Shown here one piece after another: positions 49,883 through 58,420 of a DNA stretch of 64,000 nt. Each line of letters starts with the position of its first letter. Position 1 is the stretch's first letter. The DNA is from Acidobacteriota bacterium. GTDB lineage: Bacteria > Acidobacteriota > Terriglobia > Acidiferrales > UBA7541. The notes beneath the pieces are model-generated. The model was not told the DNA's origin, ran no database searches, and was given only the letters and a program-made list of their open reading frames with translations. Where the stretch lies: NCBI GenBank assembly GCA_013289855.1, contig JABCZD010000003.1, positions 310,001 through 374,000 of the forward strand, given 5' to 3'. Both the position numbers and the translations under genes were made by a program.

Positions 49883-51253
49883 ATGAAAGCCGAAATCATC
49901 GCAGTCGGTTCCGAACTCCTCACACCCGATCGCGTCGACACCAATTCCCTTTTCCTGACCGAGGAACTAAACAAACTCGGCGTAGAAGTGATCCGCAAAT
50001 CCGTGGTGGGAGACAATCGCGACGATTTGCGCGCCACTTTTCACGAAGCCCTCGAGCGCGTGGAACTGGTCATCGCCTGCGGCGGTCTGGGCCCCACGGA
50101 AGACGACCTCACACGCGAAACCGTCGCCGAACTGCTGGGACGCAAACTCATCCGCCACGACGAAATTGTCCGCGCCATTGAAGCGCGTTTCCGTAGCTTC
50201 AAACGCGAAATGCCGGAGATCAACGTGCGCCAGGCGATGGTCCCCGAAGGCGCCGAGGTGCTGGATAATCCGCGCGGCACCGCGCCGGGATTGTGGATCG
50301 AAGATCGCGGCCGCATGATCGCGCTGCTACCCGGTCCACCGCGGGAGATGAAGGCGATGTTCCTGGAGAATATTGTGCCGCGGCTGCAGCGGCGCGTTTC
50401 AGGGGTTCGCCTGGTGCATCGCGAATTGCGCGTCACCGGATTGGGCGAATCCCACGTGGAACAGCGCATCGCGCCGATCTACAAACGCTACTCCGATGTG
50501 AACACCACGGTGCTGGCTGCGCCCGGCGAGGTGCAAGTGCACTTGCGCATGTGGACCGACGATTTTCCGCACGCCCAGAAAACGCTGGACGAAATCGAGC
50601 AAGGTTTTGAAATTGCTCTGACGGATCGCATCTTTTCGCGCGATGGATCGTCACTGGACGAGGTGGTCGCGCACCTGCTCCTACTCAACAACGCCACAAT
50701 TTCCGCCGCCGAAAGCTGTACCGGAGGACTCTTGGCGCAGCGCCTGACCAGCATCGCCGGAAGCTCAACCTATTTTCTCGGCGGCGTGGTCTGCTACAGC
50801 AACGAACTAAAAACTGCCTGGGTTGATGTGCCTGCGGCGTTGATTCAAGCCAAAGGTGCGGTCAGCGCCGAAGTCGCCACCGCGCTGGCCGAAGGCATTC
50901 GCCGCCGCGCAGGAAGCCAGCTAGGCGTTGGCATCACTGGAATTGCCGGACCCGGCGGCGGCAGTGAAGAAAAACCGGTAGGCACGGTACACATCGCGCT
51001 TTCCTCCGCCGCCGGCGTCAAGGAACGGCGCGTAAATTTCCCCGGCGACCGCGAAATGATCCGCATGCAAGCGTCGCAAGCCGCGCTGGACATGGTGCGT
51101 ATTCATTTTCTATACAATGGCACGCAGGTCGGCGCGCAAGTTGGCACGCCGCAAGCCAAGCAAATCGGCACGCCAATCGGCACATCAATCGCCTCGTCAA
51201 TCGCCACGCCCTCAGGCCCGCACTCCTCCGCAAACCCTCTGAAAAGTTCCTAG
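49883..51253 (+). CDS. cinA: CinA: nicotinamide-nucleotide amidase / competence-damage protein
   Basis: A 456-residue protein. The N-terminal MoaB-like COG1058 domain (AEIIAVGSELLTPDRVDTNSLFLTEELNKLG...ACGGLGPTEDDLTRE) is joined to a C-terminal PncC amidohydrolase domain (AAESCTGGLLAQRLTSIAGSSTYFLGGVVCYSNELK...GVGITGIAGPGGGSEEKPVGTV). It recycles NMN formed in NAD metabolism. The protein ends with a 32-residue tail of G-T-x-I/V units from a 12-bp repeat, not part of the family fold. plsY starts one base after the stop. Confidence 0.95.
   Translation: MKAEIIAVGSELLTPDRVDTNSLFLTEELNKLGVEVIRKSVVGDNRDDLRATFHEALERVELVIACGGLGPTEDDLTRETVAELLGRKLIRHDEIVRAIEARFRSFKREMPEINVRQAMVPEGAEVLDNPRGTAPGLWIEDRGRMIALLPGPPREMKAMFLENIVPRLQRRVSGVRLVHRELRVTGLGESHVEQRIAPIYKRYSDVNTTVLAAPGEVQVHLRMWTDDFPHAQKTLDEIEQGFEIALTDRIFSRDGSSLDEVVAHLLLLNNATISAAESCTGGLLAQRLTSIAGSSTYFLGGVVCYSNELKTAWVDVPAALIQAKGAVSAEVATALAEGIRRRAGSQLGVGITGIAGPGGGSEEKPVGTVHIALSSAAGVKERRVNFPGDREMIRMQASQAALDMVRIHFLYNGTQVGAQVGTPQAKQIGTPIGTSIASSIATPSGPHSSANPLKSS
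51119..51214 (+). repeat. 12-bp tandem repeat in the cinA 3' end
   Basis: Eight units of consensus GGCACGCCAATC encode GTQV/GAQV/GTPQ/AKQI/GTPI/GTSI/ASSI/ATPS just before the cinA stop. Units vary at one to five positions but spacing is strictly 12. Confidence 0.85.
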
Positions 51254-51254
51254 C

Positions 51255-51911
51255 ATGGACCGCGCGCAGCTGCTCCATCTCGGCATTCCAGTGGTGGCGT
51301 ATTTGCTCGGCTCGATCCCGTTCGGCTTGCTGGTCGGCGGCGTATTCGGCGGCAAAGACGTGCGCCGTGCCGGCAGCGGCAACATCGGCGCCACCAATGT
51401 ATCGCGCGTGGCCGGGCCATTCGCGGGAATCCTCACGCTGGTCCTTGACGCTGCAAAAGGTTCCGTGGCCGTGCTGGCCGCGGCCAGGCTCACGGAAGAT
51501 TCCGCCACTTGGATGATGATAGCCGGCCTGCTCGCGCTGCTCGGCCACTGCTACCCGCTCTGGCTGCACTTTAAGGGTGGCAAGGGGGTGGCTACGGCGG
51601 CGGGAGTTTTCCTGGTGCTCTGCCCGCTCGCTATGTTCTCCGCGCTGGCGATTTTTATTCTGGTGGTAATTTTTTGGCGATTCGTCTCGTTGGGCTCACT
51701 AGCCGCCGCGGCCGCCATTCCGCTATTGATGTATTTTCTGTGGGCGCCGCATCACGCGCCTCCGCTCGTGGTAATTTTCGGCTCGTTGGCAATTTCTTCG
51801 CTGGTCATCTACAAACACGACGCCAACATGCAGCGCTTGGTTACCGGCACAGAAACAAAATTTTCCTTCAGCCGAAAATCGGAAACACCAGAGAAGAAAG
51901 ACGCCAACTGA
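51255..51911 (+). CDS. plsY: Glycerol-3-phosphate acyltransferase PlsY
   Basis: A 218-residue membrane enzyme transferring acyl from acyl-phosphate to glycerol-3-phosphate. Family motifs are YLLGSIPFGLLVGG, RRAGSGNIGATNVSRVAG, LHFKGGKGVATAAG and IYKHDANMQRL. It starts one base after cinA and is followed by gpsA, which supplies its substrate G3P. Confidence 0.95.
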   Translation: MDRAQLLHLGIPVVAYLLGSIPFGLLVGGVFGGKDVRRAGSGNIGATNVSRVAGPFAGILTLVLDAAKGSVAVLAAARLTEDSATWMMIAGLLALLGHCYPLWLHFKGGKGVATAAGVFLVLCPLAMFSALAIFILVVIFWRFVSLGSLAAAAAIPLLMYFLWAPHHAPPLVVIFGSLAISSLVIYKHDANMQRLVTGTETKFSFSRKSETPEKKDAN

Positions 51912-52026
51912 CGTCGCACTGACGATTTGGTGGCACCGCCAATCGTGACTGTGCTCTTCGCTTACTCCTGCATGTAGGATGGTTCACAGCTTTCTGCGAA
52001 AATTTCGACGCGCGCCAGAAATCATC

Positions 52027-53046
52027 ATGACCAAAATCGCCATCCTGGGAGCAGGCAGCTGGGGCACCGCGCTCTCCATCATTCTGTCGCGTAGCCCGCG
52101 CAAACATGAAATCGCGTTGTGGGCCCGCGACGCAGAGCTGGCGAAGGCCATCGTCAATTCCAGCGAAAACAAGGCCTACCTGCCCGGCTGCGAAATCCCT
52201 AAAAGCGTCACCGTCACCTCACACCTGGAAGAGGCTCTCGCGCAAGTATCCATCGTCGTCAGCGCCATTCCCTCTGCGCATGTCCGTGCCGTTTTCACTT
52301 CGGCGCTCGCGCATCTGCGTGGGGACGCCATTATCGTCAGTGCTACCAAGGGCCTCGAACCCGCCACACAACTGCGCATGAGCAAAGTGCTGGAGCTGTT
52401 TCTCGACGCAACGCTCCCGCCGCGGATCGCCGTACTCTCCGGGCCATCTTTCGCCGCCGAAGCCGCGCGGGGCGAGCCTACCGCCGTGGTCGTTGCCGCC
52501 GATCCCGTCGACGCACCCTCGCTGGCGTTGTCGATCCAAACCGAGTTCGCCGCCCCGGGTTTCCGCCTCTACACCAACAACGACGTCCTGGGCGTTGAAC
52601 TCGCCGGCGCGATGAAAAACGTAATCGCCATCGCGGCCGGCGCCTGCGAAGGCTTGGGCCTCGGCTCGAACGCCGTCGCCGCCTTGGTAACCCGAGGCCT
52701 GGCAGAAATGAGCCGGCTGGCCGTAGCGTTAGGAGCCAAACCCGAAACACTGGCGGGACTCGCGGGCCTCGGCGACTTAGTGCTGACCTGCACAAGCAAG
52801 CAAAGCCGCAATCATCAAGTGGGCGCGCAACTGGGCGCCGGTAAAAAACTGAGCGAAATCCTGGCCGCCACGCACACGGTTGCCGAAGGCGTCGGCACTA
52901 CCGCGCCGCTGCTGGCCCTCGCCCGCCAACATAACGTCGAGCTACCCATCACCGAGCAGGTCGACGCCATCCTGCACCACGGCCGCGCCCCCCGCGAAGC
53001 CATCCGCGAAATCATGGAGCGCCCGCAGAGACGCGAATCCGCCTAA
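52027..53046 (+). CDS. gpsA: NAD(P)-dependent glycerol-3-phosphate dehydrogenase
   Basis: A 339-residue enzyme. The Rossmann start is KIAILGAGSWGTALSIILSR, with VSATKGLE, VLSGPSFAAEAARGEPTAVV, GVELAGAMKNVIAIAAGACEGLGLGSNAVAALVTRGLAEMSRL (catalytic Lys) and AGLAGLGDLVLTCTSKQSRNHQVG. It makes sn-glycerol-3-phosphate for phospholipids. The ATG at 52027 is the family start; the frame is open 16 codons upstream. Confidence 0.96.
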   Translation: MTKIAILGAGSWGTALSIILSRSPRKHEIALWARDAELAKAIVNSSENKAYLPGCEIPKSVTVTSHLEEALAQVSIVVSAIPSAHVRAVFTSALAHLRGDAIIVSATKGLEPATQLRMSKVLELFLDATLPPRIAVLSGPSFAAEAARGEPTAVVVAADPVDAPSLALSIQTEFAAPGFRLYTNNDVLGVELAGAMKNVIAIAAGACEGLGLGSNAVAALVTRGLAEMSRLAVALGAKPETLAGLAGLGDLVLTCTSKQSRNHQVGAQLGAGKKLSEILAATHTVAEGVGTTAPLLALARQHNVELPITEQVDAILHHGRAPREAIREIMERPQRRESA

Positions 53047-53107
53047 GTTTTAGTGGTGGACTGAGCTGCCCGTTCGCGAGCGCCGCCGCGGCAATACGAA
53101 ATGCTGG

Positions 53108-53554
53108 CTAACCCTGCGCGGCCTTAGCCTGTGTTGCGGCGAGCTTCGCAAGCATGACTTTCATTTGTTCGCGATTTCCCGCGGTCCGCTTCCGGCCATC
53201 CGGCATTGCATCAATTAGTTTTTCCAGGTTGGCGGCGAATTTCGGCCCATACGCGGATCGAATTTCGCCGAGCAACAACTCAATTTTCGCGAAGACACCA
53301 ACGTGCTCGCCGTTGCTGTCGTTGAAGAGCTCCATATCGATGGCGCCGTTGTTGACCAGCGCTGCCGCCATGTCCCAATAGGTCACCACCATGCGCAAAT
53401 GCCCGCTGTGCTCGCCAAAAATCGCGGCATTAAAGTCGGCCATAGATTGCGGATTAAATTCGCGGAAATACCAGTCGCGCGCTTTACGCATGGTCTCTTC
53501 GCGACGCAGTTCGTACAGCTTGAGAATCAATCCAGCTTCTTCTTGTTTCGACAT
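53108..53554 (-). CDS. Conserved protein of unknown function (DUF4760-like)
   Basis: A 148-residue protein. The ATG at 53554 has GGGAG upstream; an extra 13 codons are open. It is helical and soluble: LILKLYELRREETMRKARDWYFREFNPQSMADFNAAIFGEHSGHLRMVVTYWDMAAALVNNGAIDMELFND. The block RKARDWYFREFNP...ADF is shared by a family in acidobacteria and resembles DUF4760. No function is known. Convergent with gpsA. Confidence 0.75.
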   Translation of the reverse strand: MSKQEEAGLILKLYELRREETMRKARDWYFREFNPQSMADFNAAIFGEHSGHLRMVVTYWDMAAALVNNGAIDMELFNDSNGEHVGVFAKIELLLGEIRSAYGPKFAANLEKLIDAMPDGRKRTAGNREQMKVMLAKLAATQAKAAQG

Positions 53555-53782
53555 AAAGCAGGTGCTCCCTTTGAGGGTTTCTGCGGCCCGCACGGCGCCG
53601 CTTGCCGTGATTGTAGCAGAGCGCTTTCAATCCGTATCACGCGCGCGTGAAATTTGGGATCGATGTGAATCGTGCGGGCGATTATCATCTCACTACTCAA
53701 TTAAGCGGGACTATTCCCGCAACGGTACAGCTTGCCCGCCGCTACTTCATCGCTGCGAAGTGTTCTCACACTCCGCGATTTC

Positions 53783-54469
53783 CTAGAGAACGTTTTGCTT
53801 CTTCAAGTCTTTCACGATCAGCTTCACCACCCCATCGATTACCTTTTGCGCCGACCTGGGATTGAAGGAGTCGCTTGTGCCCGTCCAGATAAGTTCTCCC
53901 TCTCCCGGGCTGGCCGCATAAAAATTCGTCTCTACGCGAACCGTCGTGTCCTCACGCAAGTAGTCGGGGGAATACACCTGCCGGTAAACCGTGCCGTAGT
54001 AACCGTAGAACGTCCGGTAGTACGCGTAAGGTACTGCGTAGCTCTGCCCCGGGACGTACGTGGTCTTTTTGTCCACTTTCACAAGCCGCGAAACAAGGAC
54101 CGCATCGATCTTGAAGTCTCGGATCTGTCCTTTCAAATACCCTGCGTCCAGCTCCGCGGAGTGCGGCCGCAACAGGATCGAATTTCCGGGAACCGCATCG
54201 AGGCCTTCCTTCGCCAGCGCCGACGAAAGGTCATCCTCGAAATCCGCGCGAATTTCCGGATTCTCACTCATGCCGATCACCAAAACGCGGTGCGGCTTCT
54301 GCCCGGAATAGGCGGGACTCTTCCAACTCACTAGAAGTTTTTCGGCCCGCGCGCTCGCCACGGGAAGTAGCACCAGAGCGCAACACGCCAGCGCCCCTAT
54401 CATCACAACGATCAGCGCCCCGATCAACGTAACGCCGAGCAATCCTTCGGTAGACCTGAGTCTTTTCAC
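53783..54469 (-). CDS. Membrane-anchored or exported protein, unknown function
   Basis: A 228-residue protein. A strong N-terminal hydrophobic segment (GVTLIGALIVVMIGALACCALVLLPVASARA) acts as anchor or signal; Cys-Cys in its middle could be a lipobox-like site. The mature part (HRVLVIGMSENPEIRADFEDDLSSALAKEGLDAVPG...IDAVLVSRLVKVDKKTTYVPG) and a Tyr-rich run (AYYRTFYGYYGTVYRQVYSPDYL) resemble DUF4136-type exported proteins. Divergent from the histidine kinase gene. Confidence 0.7.
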   Translation of the reverse strand: MKRLRSTEGLLGVTLIGALIVVMIGALACCALVLLPVASARAEKLLVSWKSPAYSGQKPHRVLVIGMSENPEIRADFEDDLSSALAKEGLDAVPGNSILLRPHSAELDAGYLKGQIRDFKIDAVLVSRLVKVDKKTTYVPGQSYAVPYAYYRTFYGYYGTVYRQVYSPDYLREDTTVRVETNFYAASPGEGELIWTGTSDSFNPRSAQKVIDGVVKLIVKDLKKQNVL

Positions 54470-54531
54470 GGGGCGCGCTTCCTCTCTTAACCTGAGCGCG
54501 GACTATAGTATAGTTACCTTCCCGGACAATC

Positions 54532-56571
54532 GTGAGTCATAGCTTCGCCGCCCCGCCGCACCGGAGGCAGACCATAGAAAGACAAGGCAATCGTTTGTTT
54601 TTGCGTGGAACGAATCCTTACCCGCCGCACCGTGTGGTGCTCGCCGCCGTTCTGGTCGGTGCTCTATGCTACGTCTTTGCCAGAGCCGGCGGAGCGCTGA
54701 TCATTCAGCCGCAAGCGGTTTCGCCGCTGTGGCTGGGAAACGTGCTTTTGGCCTCGGTGTTGGTTTTGGCTCCGCGCAGGCTCTGGCCGGTTCTCCTGGC
54801 CGCGGGTCTGGCGGGATTTGCTCTTTTTGACCTCGCCTCACACGACCCCATTCGTCCTGTTCTCTGGCTGATTCTCTCAAACGCCGTCGAAATCCTCGTC
54901 GCCGCGTGGTGTCTTCGTAGTTCCTTCCACGGCGTGCCACGCCTGAACAGCGTCAAAGCCCTGGCCAAATATTCTTTCTTCGCGGTCTTCCTCGCACCAT
55001 TTGTGGGGGCGTTCCTCGGCGCGCTCGCCACCACCAGCCACTACTGGACCAGTTGGAAGGTAGCATTTCTCTCTGAAGCTATCGGGTTCCTTACGCTGAT
55101 GCCCGCCATCTTAGGCTGGGCCGAAGAAGTACGTGCTTGGGGACAAAAGCCGCGCACCTACTATTTTGAAGCAGTCGCCCTGCTGGTGGCCTTGGTGGTT
55201 CTTGGACGCTTTGCCTTCGCCGCGCCCGGGACGGGCCTTCCCCCGGCGTTGCTTTATTCTGTCGTCCCGCTGCTCCTGTGGGCCACTCTCCGCTTCGGAT
55301 CGATGGGCGTCAGTACTTCGATGATCGCTATCGCCTTTTTCTCCATCTGGGACGCCGTCCATGGCCGCGGTCCCTTCATCGAACCTGGGCCGCTTGTGAA
55401 CGTCTTCTCTCTCCAACTGTTCTTATTTTTCATGGCCGCGCCCTTTATGGCTTTGGCAGCCCTGGCAGAGGAGACCAAAGACGTCGAGCAGATCTTGCGG
55501 CAGCGAGACCGCGAGTTAACCGAGGCCCAGCGCCTGTCTCGCACCGGCAGCTGGAAGTGGGATCCCGTTTCTGACGCCGTTACCTGGTCGGCCGAACTCT
55601 ATCGCTTGGGCGGATACAATCCCGATCTGCCTCCGCCTTCCTTTCAGGATCACGACCAATTCTTCGTTCCCGAAAGTTGGGAGCGCCTCAAGCACGGCGT
55701 AGAAAAGGCCCTGCGCACCGGAAAGCCCTACGAGTTGGACTTGGAAGCGATCCGTTTAGACGGAAAAAAACTTTGGCTGACCACCCGCGGCGAACCCGTG
55801 CTTGATGCCAACGGTCATCCTCTTTACCTGCGCGGCACCACGCAAGACATCACCGAGCGCAAGCTCTCCGAAGACGCGCTTCTGGCCATGAGCGGCCGCC
55901 TGATCACCGCACAGGAAGAGGAACGCACCCGCATTGCGCGAGAGTTGCACGATGATCTGAGTCAAAGGCTGGCTCTCCTCCTCATCAGCCTGCAGCAATT
56001 CAAGCAGGGGATGCCCGGCCTCTCTTCCCAATCTCAAGAACATTTGCAGAGCATTGAGGAATTGGCCACGGACTTGTCTTCCGATATTCATGGCCTGTCG
56101 CACCAGCTCCACCCCGCCAAACTGGAAACGCTCGGCTTGGTCGCTTCTTTGCAGGGGTTCTGCCGGGAGTTCTCTCTGCAACACGAAATTCCCATCCGCT
56201 TCGTCCATAGCAACATCTCCGGAGCGATTTCGCAGGATGTCACTCTGTGCCTCTTTCGCATCACCCAAGAAGCCTTACAAAACGTCGCCAGGCATAGCGG
56301 CGCGGCAGAAGCTTCTGTTGAACTATCCGGTCACCCCGAGGAAATCGCTTTGTGCGTTTCCGATTCCGGTCAAGGTTTTGACGTCGAGTCGGCCAAAGGT
56401 GCAGCCGGCCTGGGGTTAGTCAGCATGCGTGAGCGTCTCCGCTTAGTTGGGGGACAGCTTTCCATTGAATCCCGTCCTTCACATGGCACGCGCATCCACG
56501 CTCGCGTCCCCTGGCGCGCGGCCGACACGGAAGTCGCCCCCGAGAGTAAGTCGCACCGCGCCATTGCGTAG
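54532..56571 (+). CDS. MASE1-PAS sensor histidine kinase (NarX/DesK type)
   Basis: A 679-residue kinase starting at GTG. Residues about 30-310 are a MASE1-like eight-helix sensor (ALCYVFARAGGALIIQPQAVSPLWLGNVLLASVLVL...). A PAS/PAC domain spans about 335-440 (LSRTGSWKWDPVSDAVTWSAELYRLGGY...GTTQDITERKLSE). HisKA_3 dimerisation with phosphoacceptor His is in EEERTRIARELHDDLSQRLALLLISLQQF. HATPase has QEALQNVARHSGAAEASVEL (N-box) and GAAGLGLVSMRERLRLVGGQLSIES. No response regulator is adjacent on this strand; the REC protein at 59275-60093 is unusual and not an obvious NarL-type partner. Confidence 0.92.
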   Translation: MSHSFAAPPHRRQTIERQGNRLFLRGTNPYPPHRVVLAAVLVGALCYVFARAGGALIIQPQAVSPLWLGNVLLASVLVLAPRRLWPVLLAAGLAGFALFDLASHDPIRPVLWLILSNAVEILVAAWCLRSSFHGVPRLNSVKALAKYSFFAVFLAPFVGAFLGALATTSHYWTSWKVAFLSEAIGFLTLMPAILGWAEEVRAWGQKPRTYYFEAVALLVALVVLGRFAFAAPGTGLPPALLYSVVPLLLWATLRFGSMGVSTSMIAIAFFSIWDAVHGRGPFIEPGPLVNVFSLQLFLFFMAAPFMALAALAEETKDVEQILRQRDRELTEAQRLSRTGSWKWDPVSDAVTWSAELYRLGGYNPDLPPPSFQDHDQFFVPESWERLKHGVEKALRTGKPYELDLEAIRLDGKKLWLTTRGEPVLDANGHPLYLRGTTQDITERKLSEDALLAMSGRLITAQEEERTRIARELHDDLSQRLALLLISLQQFKQGMPGLSSQSQEHLQSIEELATDLSSDIHGLSHQLHPAKLETLGLVASLQGFCREFSLQHEIPIRFVHSNISGAISQDVTLCLFRITQEALQNVARHSGAAEASVELSGHPEEIALCVSDSGQGFDVESAKGAAGLGLVSMRERLRLVGGQLSIESRPSHGTRIHARVPWRAADTEVAPESKSHRAIA

Positions 56572-56656
56572 TCGTTCGGCGTTCTGCTGTTGACCGATTT
56601 GCCATCGCGCCGCTGCCAGAATCTCGACCGCCCGGCGCCTGTGATAATCTTCCGCC

Positions 56657-57097
56657 GTGACTACCGAACTCTCCCCCGACGCGGTTCGCGCCGAAGTGCA
56701 AAAATTCTGGAGCATTTTGTCCGGTAAATCCAAGGACAAGCTCGAAGATCTTTATTCCCCGTCCGCCATCGTTTTCAGCGGCAAGGCCAAGCTAAGCGAG
56801 CGCGGCGCGCTCCCCGCCATCCGCCGTATGCGTCACTACGCCGCGGCGGACTCCCTTTCCACCGTCGAGCTCGACACCATCGAAGTCCAGATTCCCGGCC
56901 CCGACATCGCCATTGCTTCTTACACCTACCGCTTCAGTTCCACCAAGACCCTTAAAGACGGAACCCGCGAAGATCGCAAAACCCTCTTCGGCCGCTCCAC
57001 GCAAATTTTTCAGCTCGATCCCTCGGGCGCGCTACGAATCGTCCACGAACATTTGAGCTCCGCGGCCCCGCCGGCGGTCGAGAAAGCCAAAGGATAA
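56657..57097 (+). CDS. NTF2/SnoaL-like protein, first of a tandem pair
   Basis: A 146-residue protein from GTG at 56657: SPDAVRAEVQKFWSILSGKSKDKLEDLYSPSAIVFSGKAKLSERGALPAIRRM, then beta strands ending FGRSTQIFQLDPSGALRIVHEHLSS. This is the cone-shaped NTF2/ketosteroid isomerase-like fold. The HEH near the C-terminus is common in the DUF4440-type group. GATAAT lies eight bases upstream with no Shine-Dalgarno. Function unknown. Confidence 0.8.
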   Translation: MTTELSPDAVRAEVQKFWSILSGKSKDKLEDLYSPSAIVFSGKAKLSERGALPAIRRMRHYAAADSLSTVELDTIEVQIPGPDIAIASYTYRFSSTKTLKDGTREDRKTLFGRSTQIFQLDPSGALRIVHEHLSSAAPPAVEKAKG

Positions 57098-57180
57098 CGT
57101 CATGGTTGTTTTTGCGAAAATCGCGTTTGCATCTGGCGCTGGTGGCTCTGCTCGCGCGGCGTTCCGGTGCGTTCGCTAAC

Positions 57181-57642
57181 GTGAGCAAAACTTCCGCCGA
57201 CGAGGTCCGCGCTCGCGTTGAGCAGTTCTGGAATTTTTTCATTAAAAAATCAAAAAACGAATTCGACGAGTTGTACTCCTCGTCGGCCACCGTCTTCGCC
57301 GCCGACGCCCGCCGCGGCGAATCCGCCCGACTGATGCTGGTGCGCCGCGGGCGCGAACTCTTCGGTCCGGCTTCGGCCGTCGCTGCCAAGCTTGGCACCA
57401 TCGACGTGCAACTCCTGCGCGACGACCTGGCCGTCGCTTCCTACGCCTTCCACTTCACGATCACCCGCAGCCTCCCCACTGGCAAGCGCGTAAGTGTCGA
57501 CGTTCCCTTCGGCCGCTCCACCCAAGTCTTCCAGCGCGACGCCGCCGGAATCCTCAGAATCATCCACGAACACCAAAGCTCCGCCGAGCCGGTAATACCC
57601 AAAGAATTGTCTCCAGACGCCGGCACACTTACCTGGCGTTGA
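57181..57642 (+). CDS. NTF2/SnoaL-like protein, second of a tandem pair
   Basis: A 153-residue paralogue of the preceding protein: SADEVRARVEQFWNFFIKKSKNEFDELYSSSATVFAADARRGESARLMLVRR...VPFGRSTQVFQRDAAGILRIIHEHQSS. The GTG at 57181 is chosen because the resulting N-terminus aligns with the first copy; a TTG at 57106 opens the same frame earlier and would add 25 poorly conserved residues. Tandem duplication is evident from order and matching C-terminal motif. Confidence 0.75.
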   Translation: MSKTSADEVRARVEQFWNFFIKKSKNEFDELYSSSATVFAADARRGESARLMLVRRGRELFGPASAVAAKLGTIDVQLLRDDLAVASYAFHFTITRSLPTGKRVSVDVPFGRSTQVFQRDAAGILRIIHEHQSSAEPVIPKELSPDAGTLTWR

Positions 57643-57706
57643 CGAACATCAGTGCTCCACGGGATATTCCGTGCACAACGCAGGTGCCATTGATACACTT
57701 TCGCAA

Positions 57707-58420
57707 ATGGCGGAGACAATTAGTCCTCGGCACGCTCTCCTCGTTCGCGTCACGCACTGGCTTACCGTGTTATCCTTCCTGGCCCTGCTCGTGTCCGGAG
57801 TGGAAATTCTCATCTCTCACCCACGGTTTTATTGGGGAGAGACCGGCAACGTAAATACTCGTCCCTTATTCACGATCCCGATTCCATCCTCCCGGTCCAT
57901 CGTTCCCACCGGGTATGGTTACGTGCTTCCCGATCAGAATGGCTGGAGCCGCTATCTCCATTTCCAGTCTGCTTGGATTGTGGTTGGCACCGGGTTACTT
58001 TACGTGGCCTTCGGATTCTTCGGAGGGCATTTCCGACGGAATTTGCTTCCCGCTCGTTCTGACCTCTCGCCCAAGCGGCTTGGAATTTCCATTGCCCAGC
58101 ACCTGCGTTTCGCGCGACCGAGTTCGGAAGAAGCATGGTCGTATAACGTGTTGCAGCGCCTGGCGTATCTGGTTGTCATCTTCCTGTGTTTTCCGTTGAT
58201 CATCTGGACGGGTCTAGCGATGTCACCGGCCTTCGAATCCCTGGCTCCGTCCGCAGTTCTGGGTGGCCACCAATCCGCGCGCACCATCCACTTTTTCGTG
58301 ACAGCATTTCTGGTCGTGTTCCTCCTGATTCATGTGCTCATGGTTGTTCTTGCCGGATTCCGAAATCGGATGCGCGCCATGATCAGCGGTCGCGTCACCG
58401 AGCCTCAGGAGCGAGTATGA
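57707..58420 (+). CDS. Cytochrome b/b6-type membrane subunit
   Basis: A 237-residue protein with four core helices: RHALLVRVTHWLTVLSFLALLVSGVEIL (His pair candidates), WSRYLHFQSAWIVVGTGLLYVAFGFFGGHF, YNVLQRLAYLVVIFLCFPLIIWTGLAMSP and RTIHFFVTAFLVVFLLIHVLMVVLAGF. His residues in helices 1, 2 and 4 fit haem ligation of the PF01292 group. It shares the ATGA overlap with the molybdopterin enzyme downstream, so it is its likely electron partner, playing the part MsrQ plays for MsrP. TACACT seven bases before the ATG suggests a near-leaderless start. Confidence 0.9.
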   Translation: MAETISPRHALLVRVTHWLTVLSFLALLVSGVEILISHPRFYWGETGNVNTRPLFTIPIPSSRSIVPTGYGYVLPDQNGWSRYLHFQSAWIVVGTGLLYVAFGFFGGHFRRNLLPARSDLSPKRLGISIAQHLRFARPSSEEAWSYNVLQRLAYLVVIFLCFPLIIWTGLAMSPAFESLAPSAVLGGHQSARTIHFFVTAFLVVFLLIHVLMVVLAGFRNRMRAMISGRVTEPQERV

